A stretch of 19,676 bases of DNA from an uncultured Oscillospiraceae bacterium (GCA_910587465.1 CAJUMS010000050.1:1-19676), one strand, 5' to 3'; positions 1 to 7,615 are shown, numbered from the stretch's first letter. Translations and numbers: made by a program. Notes: generated by a model from the letters alone, not told the origin.

Positions 1-15
1 CTAAAGATTTTTATT

Positions 16-40
16 CCACCGCTTCAAGCGGTGGTTTTTT
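16..40 (+). terminator. Rho-independent terminator, rightward
   Basis: CCACCGC (16-22) pairs with GCGGTGG (28-34) around a TTCAA loop and is followed at once by six T (35-40). On the plus strand this is a canonical intrinsic terminator, so it probably ends a rightward gene lying left of the window. On the minus strand the hairpin is followed by AATAAAAATC, which is a poor U-tract. Confidence 0.75.
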
Positions 41-57
41 GCGCTAAAGCTACAAGG

Positions 58-87
58 AAATCTGGCTCCCGATATACGGGAGCCAGA
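58..87 (-). terminator. Perfect 11-bp hairpin, likely end of the leftward operon
   Basis: TCTGGCTCCCG (61-71) and CGGGAGCCAGA (77-87) form a perfect 11-bp stem with an ATATA loop. Read leftward, the stem is followed by TTTCCTTG, a weak U-tract. It lies about 115 bp past the stop of the TerB-domain gene and is the first strong hairpin the leftward transcript meets. Termination in this direction is inferred. A stable 3' end or processing hairpin is the alternative. Confidence 0.5.
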
Positions 88-200
88 ACGCTTTTAAAAA
101 GGTTTACGTCGACGCTCGCAGAATATTGTATATCTACTCCGGCTTTTCATCGCTCATGCCTTGGTTAATAGTCTCCGCAATTCGATGTGGATTATAATTT

Positions 201-2102
201 TCAGATACCCGCAGCCTCGATGATCTTCTCGATCTCCGCGGCATAGTCGGGAAGTATCCCGCCGCCATCGATAACTACGTCGAGTATCGTATCCAGCGCG
301 GCGGTGTTTATCTCCTCGCAGACGGTCTCGGGCATTATCCCGTTCTGACGGCAGTATTCGGCGGCGCTGCCGTTTTGCATACATTTCAGCACGGCGAGAT
401 GCGTCGGCGTGAGATCGTTCGCAAAGTCCTGCCATTCGGCGGGCAGCTCAGAAAAAACGGTATTCCGCTCGGCGGGCGCAATGAACCCGGGTTCTTCGGG
501 CGACAGCTCGGCACAGTCGGCGACGCGATCCGAAAAATCATCGTCGGCTATCATCATGGACATTTCCTCGATCTCATCCTCACGCGGCGCGGCAATTTCC
601 TCAACGATCAGCTTCTTTGCCAGCTCGTCCGACTGCTCACGGATAAGTCCGAGCTTAGAAATGTCTATCTCCACCTTTTCGCAGACATATTCGCTCCGCT
701 CCTCGACCCTGCGCTTTGGTTTTTCGGGCGCGGATATCCCCTGCTGACGGCAATACTCCGTGACCGCAGACGGTATCAGCTTTTCAAACTGCTCGTCGGT
801 CACCGCCGACATAAGCTTTTCGCGGTTTCGGAAATCGTTCTCCAGCATTGCGATATTCGGGATTATATATCGTTTGAATTTCGTGCGGCGGCGCAGCTCA
901 GCCTCCACGCTTTTCAGCAGATAGCCGATAAAGCCCCTTGACGGAGAAAAGTCGAACACCTCCAACGACGGCTCGCCGCGCTTTATGCAGTAGCGTTCAA
1001 CGGCGCTTATCCTTAGCTGACGAAAACCGTCCGTTCTCTCAAGATCGACCACCGCGCTGCGGAACGGTACCCACGAGTAATCCTTGCGCACCTTGCCGCA
1101 CAACAGCTCCACCATATCGATACCGCGCTCCGTGAAGTATTCCGACAGCGCTTTCAGAGCCGCGCCACACGCTCCGTCAATGAGCGGACGGGTCTTGTCG
1201 GAAAGGAAAATGCTGCCCTTGATATTGTACGCGGAATACTCAGCGAGGTAGTCGAGTTTTCCGCTGTAATTCCCGTTTTCAAACTCATCCACATAACGCG
1301 AGGAGCTTCCGGACGCGCCGAGATACTGCGCAACATCGGGATACAAGCTAGTAATATCGTTGTATACATAGAAATCCTTAAGCCAGCGCGGCATAATCTC
1401 ATCAAGATATCCCGCGAAGGGTCTGCACCCCTCCCACAGTTCAAGCAGCTTCCCGAACGCCTCCGCGGCACTCGAAACGCCGATCTTATTCAGCAGCTCA
1501 TAGCAGTACAGCAGTATATACGGTTTATCGATCTCGAGGTATTTTCCGCGCCTTACGTCGGTCCTCCACGTGAAATACGTCCGTAACTGCGAATTGGACA
1601 TCGACATATATACCGGCTGCTGGAGTGCGCAAAAAACGCGGCGGTTGAAATCGTCCTCAACGTCTGCCATAAATAGTCCCTGCTTTACCAGCGTGACCTC
1701 AGCGCAGCGCCGTGTGATATAACGGTTATCGGAGATCTCCTCAAGACTGCGCATTTCCCCGATTTTATCCAGCATAAGCTCATCCTGCGGGCTCATATGC
1801 TCGGGGATATGTTCACGCGGATAGGCGGCTCTTATCGGTTCGCGGCTCGTAGGTCTGTTTTGTGGGTGGCTTGGCAATGAATTTCTGGGCGGTATCTTCT
1901 CGGATTTGTAATAGCCGTCCGGGCTTTTTCGCGTATCCTTTACTGCCTGCTTTATCCGATCCCGGATATCCCCGGGAACGAGCTTCGCCGCCTCGTCGAC
2001 AACACTGTCAACGGTATTGTTCAGCATTTTTTCGATAGCTTTCCTGATCTCGTCAAGCGTTTTTCCGCCCGTGTCAATGAATTTCTTAAACTCATCGGAC
2101 AA
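201..2102 (-). CDS. TerB_N / TerB_C domain protein (633 aa)
   Basis: This is a large soluble protein. Residues about 125-330 resemble the TerB N-terminal domain, with the typical block around 165-206 (YMSMSNSQLRTYFTWR, then RRGKY and a YELLNKIG end). Residues about 476-630 resemble TerB_C (SKLGLIREQSDELAKKL at the start, a C-terminal INTAALDTILDVVI block). A charged, Pro/Arg-rich linker (about 57-100) follows an amphipathic N-terminal helix region. The decapeptide-scale motif EYCRQ-x-GI occurs twice, at about 449-456 and 582-589. The start is TTG at 2102: an in-frame TGA lies three codons upstream, and GGGTGG sits about 8 nt before it. It is the last gene of the leftward operon, 21 bp behind the Abi gene. 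TerB-type proteins occur in stress and phage-response loci, but the biochemical role is unknown. No catalytic motif was recognised. Confidence 0.8.
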   Translation of the reverse strand: MSDEFKKFIDTGGKTLDEIRKAIEKMLNNTVDSVVDEAAKLVPGDIRDRIKQAVKDTRKSPDGYYKSEKIPPRNSLPSHPQNRPTSREPIRAAYPREHIPEHMSPQDELMLDKIGEMRSLEEISDNRYITRRCAEVTLVKQGLFMADVEDDFNRRVFCALQQPVYMSMSNSQLRTYFTWRTDVRRGKYLEIDKPYILLYCYELLNKIGVSSAAEAFGKLLELWEGCRPFAGYLDEIMPRWLKDFYVYNDITSLYPDVAQYLGASGSSSRYVDEFENGNYSGKLDYLAEYSAYNIKGSIFLSDKTRPLIDGACGAALKALSEYFTERGIDMVELLCGKVRKDYSWVPFRSAVVDLERTDGFRQLRISAVERYCIKRGEPSLEVFDFSPSRGFIGYLLKSVEAELRRRTKFKRYIIPNIAMLENDFRNREKLMSAVTDEQFEKLIPSAVTEYCRQQGISAPEKPKRRVEERSEYVCEKVEIDISKLGLIREQSDELAKKLIVEEIAAPREDEIEEMSMMIADDDFSDRVADCAELSPEEPGFIAPAERNTVFSELPAEWQDFANDLTPTHLAVLKCMQNGSAAEYCRQNGIMPETVCEEINTAALDTILDVVIDGGGILPDYAAEIEKIIEAAGI

Positions 2103-2123
2103 TTGAATTCACCACCCGAAAAC

Positions 2124-3002
2124 TTAATCTCCGTCAATATCCTTAAAAGTCATAAGCTCCTCCCAACTTTCGGGGAAGCCGAGGTCGTTTAATCTTACCG
2201 CGTTCGCGTTCTTTTTAAGCATACGCGAAATCGGTTTCACTATACGCTCATTCCAGTTTTTCTTGTCGTGATAAAGCTGTTTCATTACTATAATGTATCC
2301 GAAAACATCATCGGAAAGCTCGGGCTCGAAATCACGCGGAGTTTTCGGAAGTACGGGAAAACGGTTGCCGTAAAGCCTGTTGTAATGCGCGCAATAGTTG
2401 CGCAGCTCGTTCATGCAGAATATCCAGTTATCCAGCTCCGACGCAGAGCAGCCGTAGAAATCGTTCGCGAGCGCTTTCTTATCGGCACCGTGCATATCCT
2501 TGTAAAAAAACGCGAGAGTGCCGAAGCTGAACAGCTCCATAACTACCCAGAGCGGGAATTTTCCGCCGTGCTTGGAATTGTAATGCCTGACAAATTCACG
2601 CTCGTCGTTGCACTCGATAAGATAATTCACGCGGGAAATAAATCCCTGATGATTATGCGAATGGTCAAAGCTTGACGGGTTGAGATATCCGGTCGCGCCG
2701 TATTTCAGCGCGTGGAAATTAGATACCGCCGCGCGCAGCGCGATCTCAATCTCCTCTAAAGCCGCGATAAGCACGCTGCGGAGCTTTCTGTCCATTTCAT
2801 ATATCTGCATTACCTTTTCGAACGTCGTGCCTTCTTCGTATTTGCGTTTGCTGATTGAGAACGGCTCGAAGTAATTTGAAATGCGGTAATAATTTATGTA
2901 TTTCAAAGTTTCGCGGGCTTTCTTCTCGTCCCCGATAGTGCAGCCGCGCTCCTTGAGCTTGGCTATCTGCTCGTTTATGGTAGATGGTATTTTAGCAGCC
3001 AT
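2124..3002 (-). CDS. Abi family protein (Abi_2 / AbiD-AbiF type, HEPN fold)
   Basis: The 292-aa protein matches the Abi_2 (AbiD/AbiF) family along its length. It has an INYYRISNYF block (36-45), a Y-x-MDRKLR block (68-75), EIEIALR (84-90), FPLWVVMELFSFG (149-161) and the diagnostic RNYCAHYNRL (201-210). The last holds an R-x4-H motif (R201, H206), the ribonuclease signature of HEPN proteins. Characterised relatives abort phage infection or act as RNA-cleaving toxins, and here that role is inferred from the family. The start is ATG with AGGGGG 4-5 nt upstream. It sits 22 bp after the ANT(6)-like gene and 21 bp before the TerB-domain gene, so the three are probably co-transcribed. There is no space upstream for a separate structured antitoxin RNA. 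Confidence 0.88.
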   Translation of the reverse strand: MAAKIPSTINEQIAKLKERGCTIGDEKKARETLKYINYYRISNYFEPFSISKRKYEEGTTFEKVMQIYEMDRKLRSVLIAALEEIEIALRAAVSNFHALKYGATGYLNPSSFDHSHNHQGFISRVNYLIECNDEREFVRHYNSKHGGKFPLWVVMELFSFGTLAFFYKDMHGADKKALANDFYGCSASELDNWIFCMNELRNYCAHYNRLYGNRFPVLPKTPRDFEPELSDDVFGYIIVMKQLYHDKKNWNERIVKPISRMLKKNANAVRLNDLGFPESWEELMTFKDIDGD

Positions 3003-3024
3003 AGCGCCCCCTGTAATTTTTGTT

Positions 3025-3888
3025 TTATGTGCTCCCGACGAGCCTGTTCTCTTTTACCGCAAGCATATACTCCGTCATATTCTCGTCCTCTGTACGGTCA
3101 TATGTGTAGCCGAAGCGCTTTGCGACAGTCTCCGCCAACTCGCGGAACAGCCCGCACGCCGTGAAAACCGACCGCCATATATGCCCGCTGTCGCCGTCGG
3201 AATAGGTAGCTGCGTATTGCTTATACATTTCCTCGGGGAGATACCTCTTGTAATTTTTGCCCATCTTCCCCGCCGACACCTTAAAATCATGTGTTACTCC
3301 GATATACCAGTCAGTCATTTGATTAAGCATATCGCGGACGTATTTGTTGTACATCTCCATAACGTACACCAATTCGCCGCGAGCCATACCCTTTGCAACG
3401 TTGTTCAGACACCACCAAAACTCGTTGCAGCAATCGCGGAACAGCTTTTCGGTCGGCGGCTTTACAAACCAGAAGTCCTCCCGCGGCTTTATCCCCGAGA
3501 GCTCTCCCGTCTTGTCAAGCAGCACTATGGCGGGCTCGCCGTCATCTATATACGGGTCGCTCGTTACGTTCAGATCTATGCGGTTGCCGTCCTCAAAGAT
3601 CGTCAGAAAAACAAAGCTTCCGTCGTTTGCGGGAGGCATAAGCGTCGAAGTCTCGGGGGTCTGTATCACCGAGATCTTACCGAATTTCTCCTCCAGCCAC
3701 GCCTTGTTATCCCAAAACGGCGCGACATCATCTACAAAATACACTATATCATAGTCCTGATAAATATCCTTTTTAACGTGAACGTCCGCCCTCGAACCGT
3801 TCATCATCACCGCGAGGACACGGTCGTCCTCATTAGCGGTCTGTATTATCAGGTCGAGCATTTCCTGCTCACTGCGGAATTTACTCAT
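3025..3888 (-). CDS. ANT(6)-like aminoglycoside 6-adenylyltransferase family nucleotidyltransferase
   Basis: The 287-aa protein has the layout of the streptomycin adenylyltransferase family (AadE/ANT(6)). An MSKFRSEQEM start is followed by GSRADVHVKKDIYQDYDI (31-48), carrying the GS motif and the metal-binding D-x-D (D45, D47). Further on come IDLNVT, the CCNEFWW block, and a C-terminal helical half (KGMARGELVY, GKMGKNYKRYL). Family members transfer AMP from ATP to a streptomycin hydroxyl; chromosomal relatives are often uncharacterised, so resistance is not shown. The start chosen is ATG 3888: it matches family N-termini and overlaps the gpsA stop by 8 bp (ATGAGTAA). GGAGG lies 12 nt upstream, rather far, so re-initiation from gpsA is likely. 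In-frame ATGs at 3912 and 3924 would only add residues unlike the family. The next gene is a HEPN protein. Confidence 0.87.
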   Translation of the reverse strand: MSKFRSEQEMLDLIIQTANEDDRVLAVMMNGSRADVHVKKDIYQDYDIVYFVDDVAPFWDNKAWLEEKFGKISVIQTPETSTLMPPANDGSFVFLTIFEDGNRIDLNVTSDPYIDDGEPAIVLLDKTGELSGIKPREDFWFVKPPTEKLFRDCCNEFWWCLNNVAKGMARGELVYVMEMYNKYVRDMLNQMTDWYIGVTHDFKVSAGKMGKNYKRYLPEEMYKQYAATYSDGDSGHIWRSVFTACGLFRELAETVAKRFGYTYDRTEDENMTEYMLAVKENRLVGST

Positions 3889-4885
3889 CGAACCAGAATA
3901 CCTCCCGTTCATGCTTGCTCTCACGCGTCATAAGCGCGTTTATACTCCTGCGCGGATCGCTGCCGTTATAGCAGACGTTTACTATCTGCTCGATTATCGG
4001 AGTGTCGATATTATGCTCTTTCGCAAGCCTGAACGCCGTTTTGCTGTTGAGATAGCCCTCCACCGTGCCGACCCGTTTTACGGCTTCGGCGGCGGGAGTT
4101 CCCTGCCCGATAAGAAATCCCGCGCGATAATTACGCGAGTGCTGCGAGGTGCATGTGACTATCAGGTCGCCAATGCCCGCCATTCCCGTAAAGGTTTTCC
4201 AATTCGCGCCGAGACCTACGCCAAGGCGGGTTATCTCGGTCATTCCGCGCGTCATAAGAGCCGCGACGGTATTGTCTCCGAGACCCATTCCGCGCGCTAT
4301 CCCGCAGCCGAGCGCTATCGGGTTTTTAAGCACGCCTCCCAGCTCGCAGCCCGCAACGTCGTCGTTGACGTAGATCCTGTAACACTCGTTGGAGAGCGTG
4401 TCCTGAATAAATTTCGAGGTTTTGGGGTCATAAGCCGCGCAAACCTCCGTCGTCGGAACGAAACGCGCTATCTCTTCCGCATGACAAGGACCAGTAATGA
4501 CCGCTACGGGGTTCTCGGGCAACTCCTCGCAAAGCAGCTCGGACAAGCGCTTTCCCGTCGACTCCTCCAAACCCTTAGATGCGTTTACCACTACCGTGCG
4601 CTTGTCGACGTATTCCCTGACGGAGCGCACAGCCTCGCGGTAAAACGCGGACGGTATGCACACCACCACAATATCCGCGTCAGAAACGCAGGTCGGATCG
4701 GTGGTAACACCCAAGTTATCGGGCAGCCTTACTCCCGGCAGCAGGCGCTTGTGTTCGCGCAGTGTGCGGAGCTGCTCCGCCTCCTCCTCAAATTTAGTCC
4801 AGGTCGTGACCTCGTGACCGTATTTGCTGTACAGTACTCCAAGAGCCGTGCCGTAACCGCAACCCAGAATAGTTATCTTTGCCAT
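3881..4885 (-). CDS. gpsA: Glycerol-3-phosphate dehydrogenase [NAD(P)+]
   Basis: The enzyme reduces dihydroxyacetone phosphate to sn-glycerol 3-phosphate in the cytosol, feeding phospholipid synthesis. The 334-aa length is normal. Visible family blocks are NASKGLEE (101-108, with K104), GPCHAEE (132-138), ELGGVLKNPIAL (181-192, with catalytic-region K187), GLGDNTVAALMTRG and GDLIVTCTSQHSRN. The N-terminal nucleotide loop reads GCGYG (8-12) where the family usually has G-x-G-x-x-G, so it is one residue short; the rest of the fold looks intact. The start ATG 4885 has GGGGG 7 nt upstream. It follows plsY by 39 bp, a conserved Firmicutes neighbourhood in which GpsA makes the acceptor used by PlsY. 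Its stop overlaps the next gene by 8 bp. Confidence 0.96.
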   Translation of the reverse strand: MAKITILGCGYGTALGVLYSKYGHEVTTWTKFEEEAEQLRTLREHKRLLPGVRLPDNLGVTTDPTCVSDADIVVVCIPSAFYREAVRSVREYVDKRTVVVNASKGLEESTGKRLSELLCEELPENPVAVITGPCHAEEIARFVPTTEVCAAYDPKTSKFIQDTLSNECYRIYVNDDVAGCELGGVLKNPIALGCGIARGMGLGDNTVAALMTRGMTEITRLGVGLGANWKTFTGMAGIGDLIVTCTSQHSRNYRAGFLIGQGTPAAEAVKRVGTVEGYLNSKTAFRLAKEHNIDTPIIEQIVNVCYNGSDPRRSINALMTRESKHEREVFWFDE

Positions 4886-4924
4886 ATAAAAACCCCCATT
4901 AACAATTGATAGCTTTATCGTCTG

Positions 4925-5587
4925 TTACTTAGCCTTTTCCCCGAGCTTCTTCTCGCTATGCGAAAGCAGCCGCTGAATATTCCCCTTATGCTTGACGACT
5001 ATCAATCCGCCGCAGAACACCGCTATTATCGTATTCACAATAAATGCGGGGTCATGGTCGACAAAATACCCGAACAGCGGAACCGCGATACAGAAGCACA
5101 CCGAAGCCGCGCAGCTGCCGAGCGAAACATATCTTGTCAGTGCCACCAGAACAATAAAAATACCCAACAGTATACACGCAACTCTCCAGTCAAGCACGAA
5201 TATAGCCGATATGGCCGCAAGTACTCCCTTACCGCCCTTAAAGCTGAAATACAGCGGAAAGCAATGCCCGACTATCGCCATAAACACCGCCATAAACTCC
5301 ACCCATGTCATCTCCGAAGCCGAGCTCATGGTGTTCACGCCGCCGATGTACAGAAACGATAACCGCACTATCAGCACCGCTATCGCCGCCTTTGCCACGT
5401 CGCCGAGGAGGACTATCCCCGCCGCGCCCTTTCCGAGTACGCGCAAGGTGTTTGTAAGCCCCGCGTTTCCGCTGCCCATGGTGCGGATATCCTTACCCGT
5501 CTTTATCCTAGCCACGATTATCGAGGTGTTTATACCCGCGAGAAGATACGGCACAACTAACATTATAATATAACACAACCAGATCAT
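4925..5587 (-). CDS. plsY: Acyl-phosphate:glycerol-3-phosphate acyltransferase PlsY
   Basis: PlsY is an integral membrane enzyme that moves an acyl group from acyl-phosphate to glycerol 3-phosphate, the first step of phosphatidic acid synthesis. The 220-aa protein is hydrophobic, with about five membrane segments. It shows the three family motifs: GSGNAGLTNTLR (38-49), GHCFPLYFSFKGGKG (107-121) and HKGNIQRL (200-207). Two positions differ from the usual consensus, Leu in GNAGLTN (often Ala) and Ser where a Gly often precedes the final Glu. It begins inside the stop of the preceding gene (ATGA, 4-bp overlap), so translation is probably coupled. gpsA follows and supplies its substrate. Confidence 0.95.
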   Translation of the reverse strand: MIWLCYIIMLVVPYLLAGINTSIIVARIKTGKDIRTMGSGNAGLTNTLRVLGKGAAGIVLLGDVAKAAIAVLIVRLSFLYIGGVNTMSSASEMTWVEFMAVFMAIVGHCFPLYFSFKGGKGVLAAISAIFVLDWRVACILLGIFIVLVALTRYVSLGSCAASVCFCIAVPLFGYFVDHDPAFIVNTIIAVFCGGLIVVKHKGNIQRLLSHSEKKLGEKAK

Positions 5588-6153
5588 TCCGTGCTGTCCT
5601 TTCTGTTTTCCATCTTTTCGATTATCTGTCCGTTGAGCTTAACGCTTATATCCGGATTTTTACTGCGGAGCGCCGCGACTATCATCGCGGGGTTCTCATC
5701 GGGTCCTAGCCCCAGACGCTCGATTTTTCCGCCGGGAAGTTCCAGCTCCAGTTTAAAGCCCCTGGGCTCAGCGGAAAGTATGGTATCGTACCGCAGAAGC
5801 TCTATGTGCCTGTTGCGGTGAAATAGCAGATACTCGTCGAGAAACCAGCGTTTTCCGATGTCGTGAACGCTTTCATACCGCGAAAGTATCTTCTCCTTAT
5901 CGACCTCGGGCAGACTGTTCAGCCGCCGTACAAACCGCTTGCGCTCAAGCACCAGTATACCTAGCGTCTGCCATATCGCAATACCGCACATTACGACCGT
6001 ACAAATGACCGCAAATATAACGAGCGGAAATTTAACATATACTCCCGACAGCACAAAGGCGATAATGATAAGCACTGTGCTTATCCAGTCGCCGATAATA
6101 ACGTGACGGAACGTTTTCCGATAGTCCTTGATTATTTTGCCCAGCGTGTCCAT
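5584..6153 (-). CDS. Two-helix membrane protein of unknown function between der and plsY
   Basis: I do not recognise this 189-aa protein. The N-terminus is short and basic, two hydrophobic segments lie at about 19-38 and 42-67, and the remaining about 120 residues are soluble and probably cytosolic. That part is Arg/Lys-rich just after the second helix (RKRFVRRL), then contains FLDEYLLFHRNRHIELLRYDTI, an LELELPGGKIERLGLG stretch suggesting a beta-rich PH-like or YcxB-like fold, and a polar tail. The start ATG overlaps the der stop by 1 bp (TAATG) with AGAGGAG just upstream, and its stop overlaps plsY by 4 bp. Coupling to both neighbours suggests a membrane or lipid-related role, but no catalytic motif is visible. 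Confidence 0.8.
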   Translation of the reverse strand: MDTLGKIIKDYRKTFRHVIIGDWISTVLIIIAFVLSGVYVKFPLVIFAVICTVVMCGIAIWQTLGILVLERKRFVRRLNSLPEVDKEKILSRYESVHDIGKRWFLDEYLLFHRNRHIELLRYDTILSAEPRGFKLELELPGGKIERLGLGPDENPAMIVAALRSKNPDISVKLNGQIIEKMENRKDSTE

Positions 6154-7469
6154 TACTCTCCTCTTTCGCGTATCGAGAGCTTTATCGGCGTTTTGTCAAG
6201 ACCGAACGTCTCGCGTATCTGATTTTCAATATAACGCTGATAGGAATAATGAAACAGCTCTTTGTTATTGCAGAACACGACGAAATTCGGCGGGTTTGTG
6301 CTCGCCTGCGTTATATAGTATAGCTTTAGCCGCTTGCCCTTGTCGGAGGGCGGCTGAACGCGCGAAGTCGCATAGCTCAGCATATCGTTGAGCACTCCCG
6401 TGGAAATGCGACGGCTGTGCTGCTCGCGGACAAGCTTTATCAGCTCGAACAGCTTATCGATCCGTTGACCCGTTTTCGCGGAAATAAACACGAACGGCGC
6501 GTAACTCATAAACGAGAAATCCATCTGTAATTTTTTCGTGAACTCGGACATGGTCTTGTCCGTTTTATCCTCGACCGCGTCCCATTTGTTTACGGCGATA
6601 ACGCACGCCTTGCCCTTGTCGTGAGCGTAGCCCGCGACCTTGCTGTCCTGCTCGGTGAATCCGATCGTCGCGTCTATCATCACCACGCACACATCCGCTC
6701 TGTCCACCGCCATAAGCGCGCGCAAAACGCTGAAATGCTCAATATTCTCCGTTACCTTGGCTTTGCGGCGCATTCCCGCGGTGTCAATGAAGATATACTT
6801 GTCCTCGCCGCGGACGACCTCGCTGTCTACCGCGTCACGGGTCGTACCGGCGATATCGGAGACTATGGAACGCTCCTCGCCCGTAATAAGGTTGACGAGC
6901 GACGATTTGCCGACATTCGGCTTTCCGATAACGGCTACCTTTATAGCCTCCTCATCCTCGGGTTCGGTTTCCTCGGGGGGCATAAGCTTGAAAACCGCGT
7001 CGAGAAGATCGCCCGTGCCGTGCCCGTGTACCGCCGATACCGCTATGGGGTCGCCGAGACCCAGATTGTAGAACTCGTAAAACTCGGGCGGGGGTTCGCC
7101 TACGCTGTCGTCCTTATTTACAGCGAGGACCACGGGCTTGCCGCTCTTGGTAAGCATTGCCGCAACGTCCGAATCGTTCGCGGTAACGCCCGTTGTGAGG
7201 TCGGTCACAAAGATAATACAATCCGCCGACTCTATGGCGAGCATAGCCTGCTCGCGCATCTGAGCGAGGATTACGTCGTCGGTCTTGGGCTCGATACCGC
7301 CCGTGTCAATCAGCATAAACTCGCGGTTCAGCCATTCACAGCGGCTGTAAATTCTGTCGCGGGTAACGCCCGGGGTATCGTCCACGATAGACAAGCGCTT
7401 GCCGACCAGCTTATTGAAAAGCGTGGACTTCCCCACGTTGGGTCGTCCTACAATCGCTACTAACTGCAT
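6153..7469 (-). CDS. der: Ribosome biogenesis GTPase Der (EngA)
   Basis: Der is an essential GTPase with two G domains that acts in late 50S subunit assembly. Domain 1 has GRPNVGKST (8-16), DTPGVTRD (31-38), DTGG and NKDD (118-121). Domain 2 has GKPNVGKSS (182-190), DIAGTTRD, DTAG and NKWD. The KH-like C-terminal domain, which contains YYITQASTNPPNFVVFCN, completes the family architecture, and 438 aa is the usual length. The start is ATG 7469, with AAAGGAAA 5-7 nt upstream and a protein start of MQLVAIVGRPNVG; an ATG eight codons earlier has no ribosome site. It is the first gene of the leftward operon and has its own promoter at 7509-7537. Confidence 0.97.
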   Translation of the reverse strand: MQLVAIVGRPNVGKSTLFNKLVGKRLSIVDDTPGVTRDRIYSRCEWLNREFMLIDTGGIEPKTDDVILAQMREQAMLAIESADCIIFVTDLTTGVTANDSDVAAMLTKSGKPVVLAVNKDDSVGEPPPEFYEFYNLGLGDPIAVSAVHGHGTGDLLDAVFKLMPPEETEPEDEEAIKVAVIGKPNVGKSSLVNLITGEERSIVSDIAGTTRDAVDSEVVRGEDKYIFIDTAGMRRKAKVTENIEHFSVLRALMAVDRADVCVVMIDATIGFTEQDSKVAGYAHDKGKACVIAVNKWDAVEDKTDKTMSEFTKKLQMDFSFMSYAPFVFISAKTGQRIDKLFELIKLVREQHSRRISTGVLNDMLSYATSRVQPPSDKGKRLKLYYITQASTNPPNFVVFCNNKELFHYSYQRYIENQIRETFGLDKTPIKLSIRERGE

Positions 7470-7508
7470 TTTGATTTCCTTTCTTCTGTACATAAATACT
7501 CATATTAT

Positions 7509-7537
7509 AGTATAACACATATCGGAAAAAATTTCAA
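7509..7537 (-). promoter_or_regulatory. Sigma-A promoter of the der operon
   Basis: On the minus strand: TTGAAA (7532-7537), a 17-bp spacer, TATACT (7509-7514), with TGTGT just before the -10 (extended -10). It is the only good promoter seen ahead of the der to TerB-domain gene string. Confidence 0.75.
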
Positions 7538-7573
7538 GCATTTTGGAAATAAAATGTATTTCGTTCGTTGTGC

Positions 7574-7611
7574 AAGAAAATGCGGTATCGGACAAAAACA
7601 CCCGACACCGC
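7574..7611 (-). terminator. Terminator of the ECF sigma / anti-sigma operon
   Basis: Minus strand: GCGGTGTCGG and CCGATACCGC form a 10-bp stem with one G-U pair and a 10-nt loop, followed by ATTTTCTT. It starts 4 bp after the anti-sigma stop and separates that operon from the der promoter. Confidence 0.75.
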
Positions 7612-7615
7612 GATC

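Noticed and set aside
145..168. Seven-codon minus-strand frame (MSDEKPE) near the operon end, resembling the MSDE start of the TerB-domain protein
   Set aside because: Too short and without a properly spaced ribosome site; the similarity is four residues only.
1..3002. A structured guide-like or antitoxin RNA gene next to the Abi/HEPN gene
   Set aside because: Only 22 bp and 21 bp flank the Abi gene, and the hairpins at 1-87 look like transcript ends. No repeat or guide-like element is visible.
2896..3933. Long open frame on the plus strand (345 codons) across the ANT(6)-like gene
   Set aside because: It lies opposite a gene with clear family motifs, its translation shows no domain, and it would span the gap and the start of the Abi gene. 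It is a by-product of codon bias in GC-rich third positions.
3911..4909. Plus-strand open frame of 332 codons opposite gpsA
   Set aside because: The antisense of a fully recognisable GpsA, with no motif and no plausible ribosome site.
6621..7463. Plus-strand open frame of 280 codons opposite der
   Set aside because: Shadow of the two-GTPase-domain gene; the translation is His/Arg/Val-rich without any domain.
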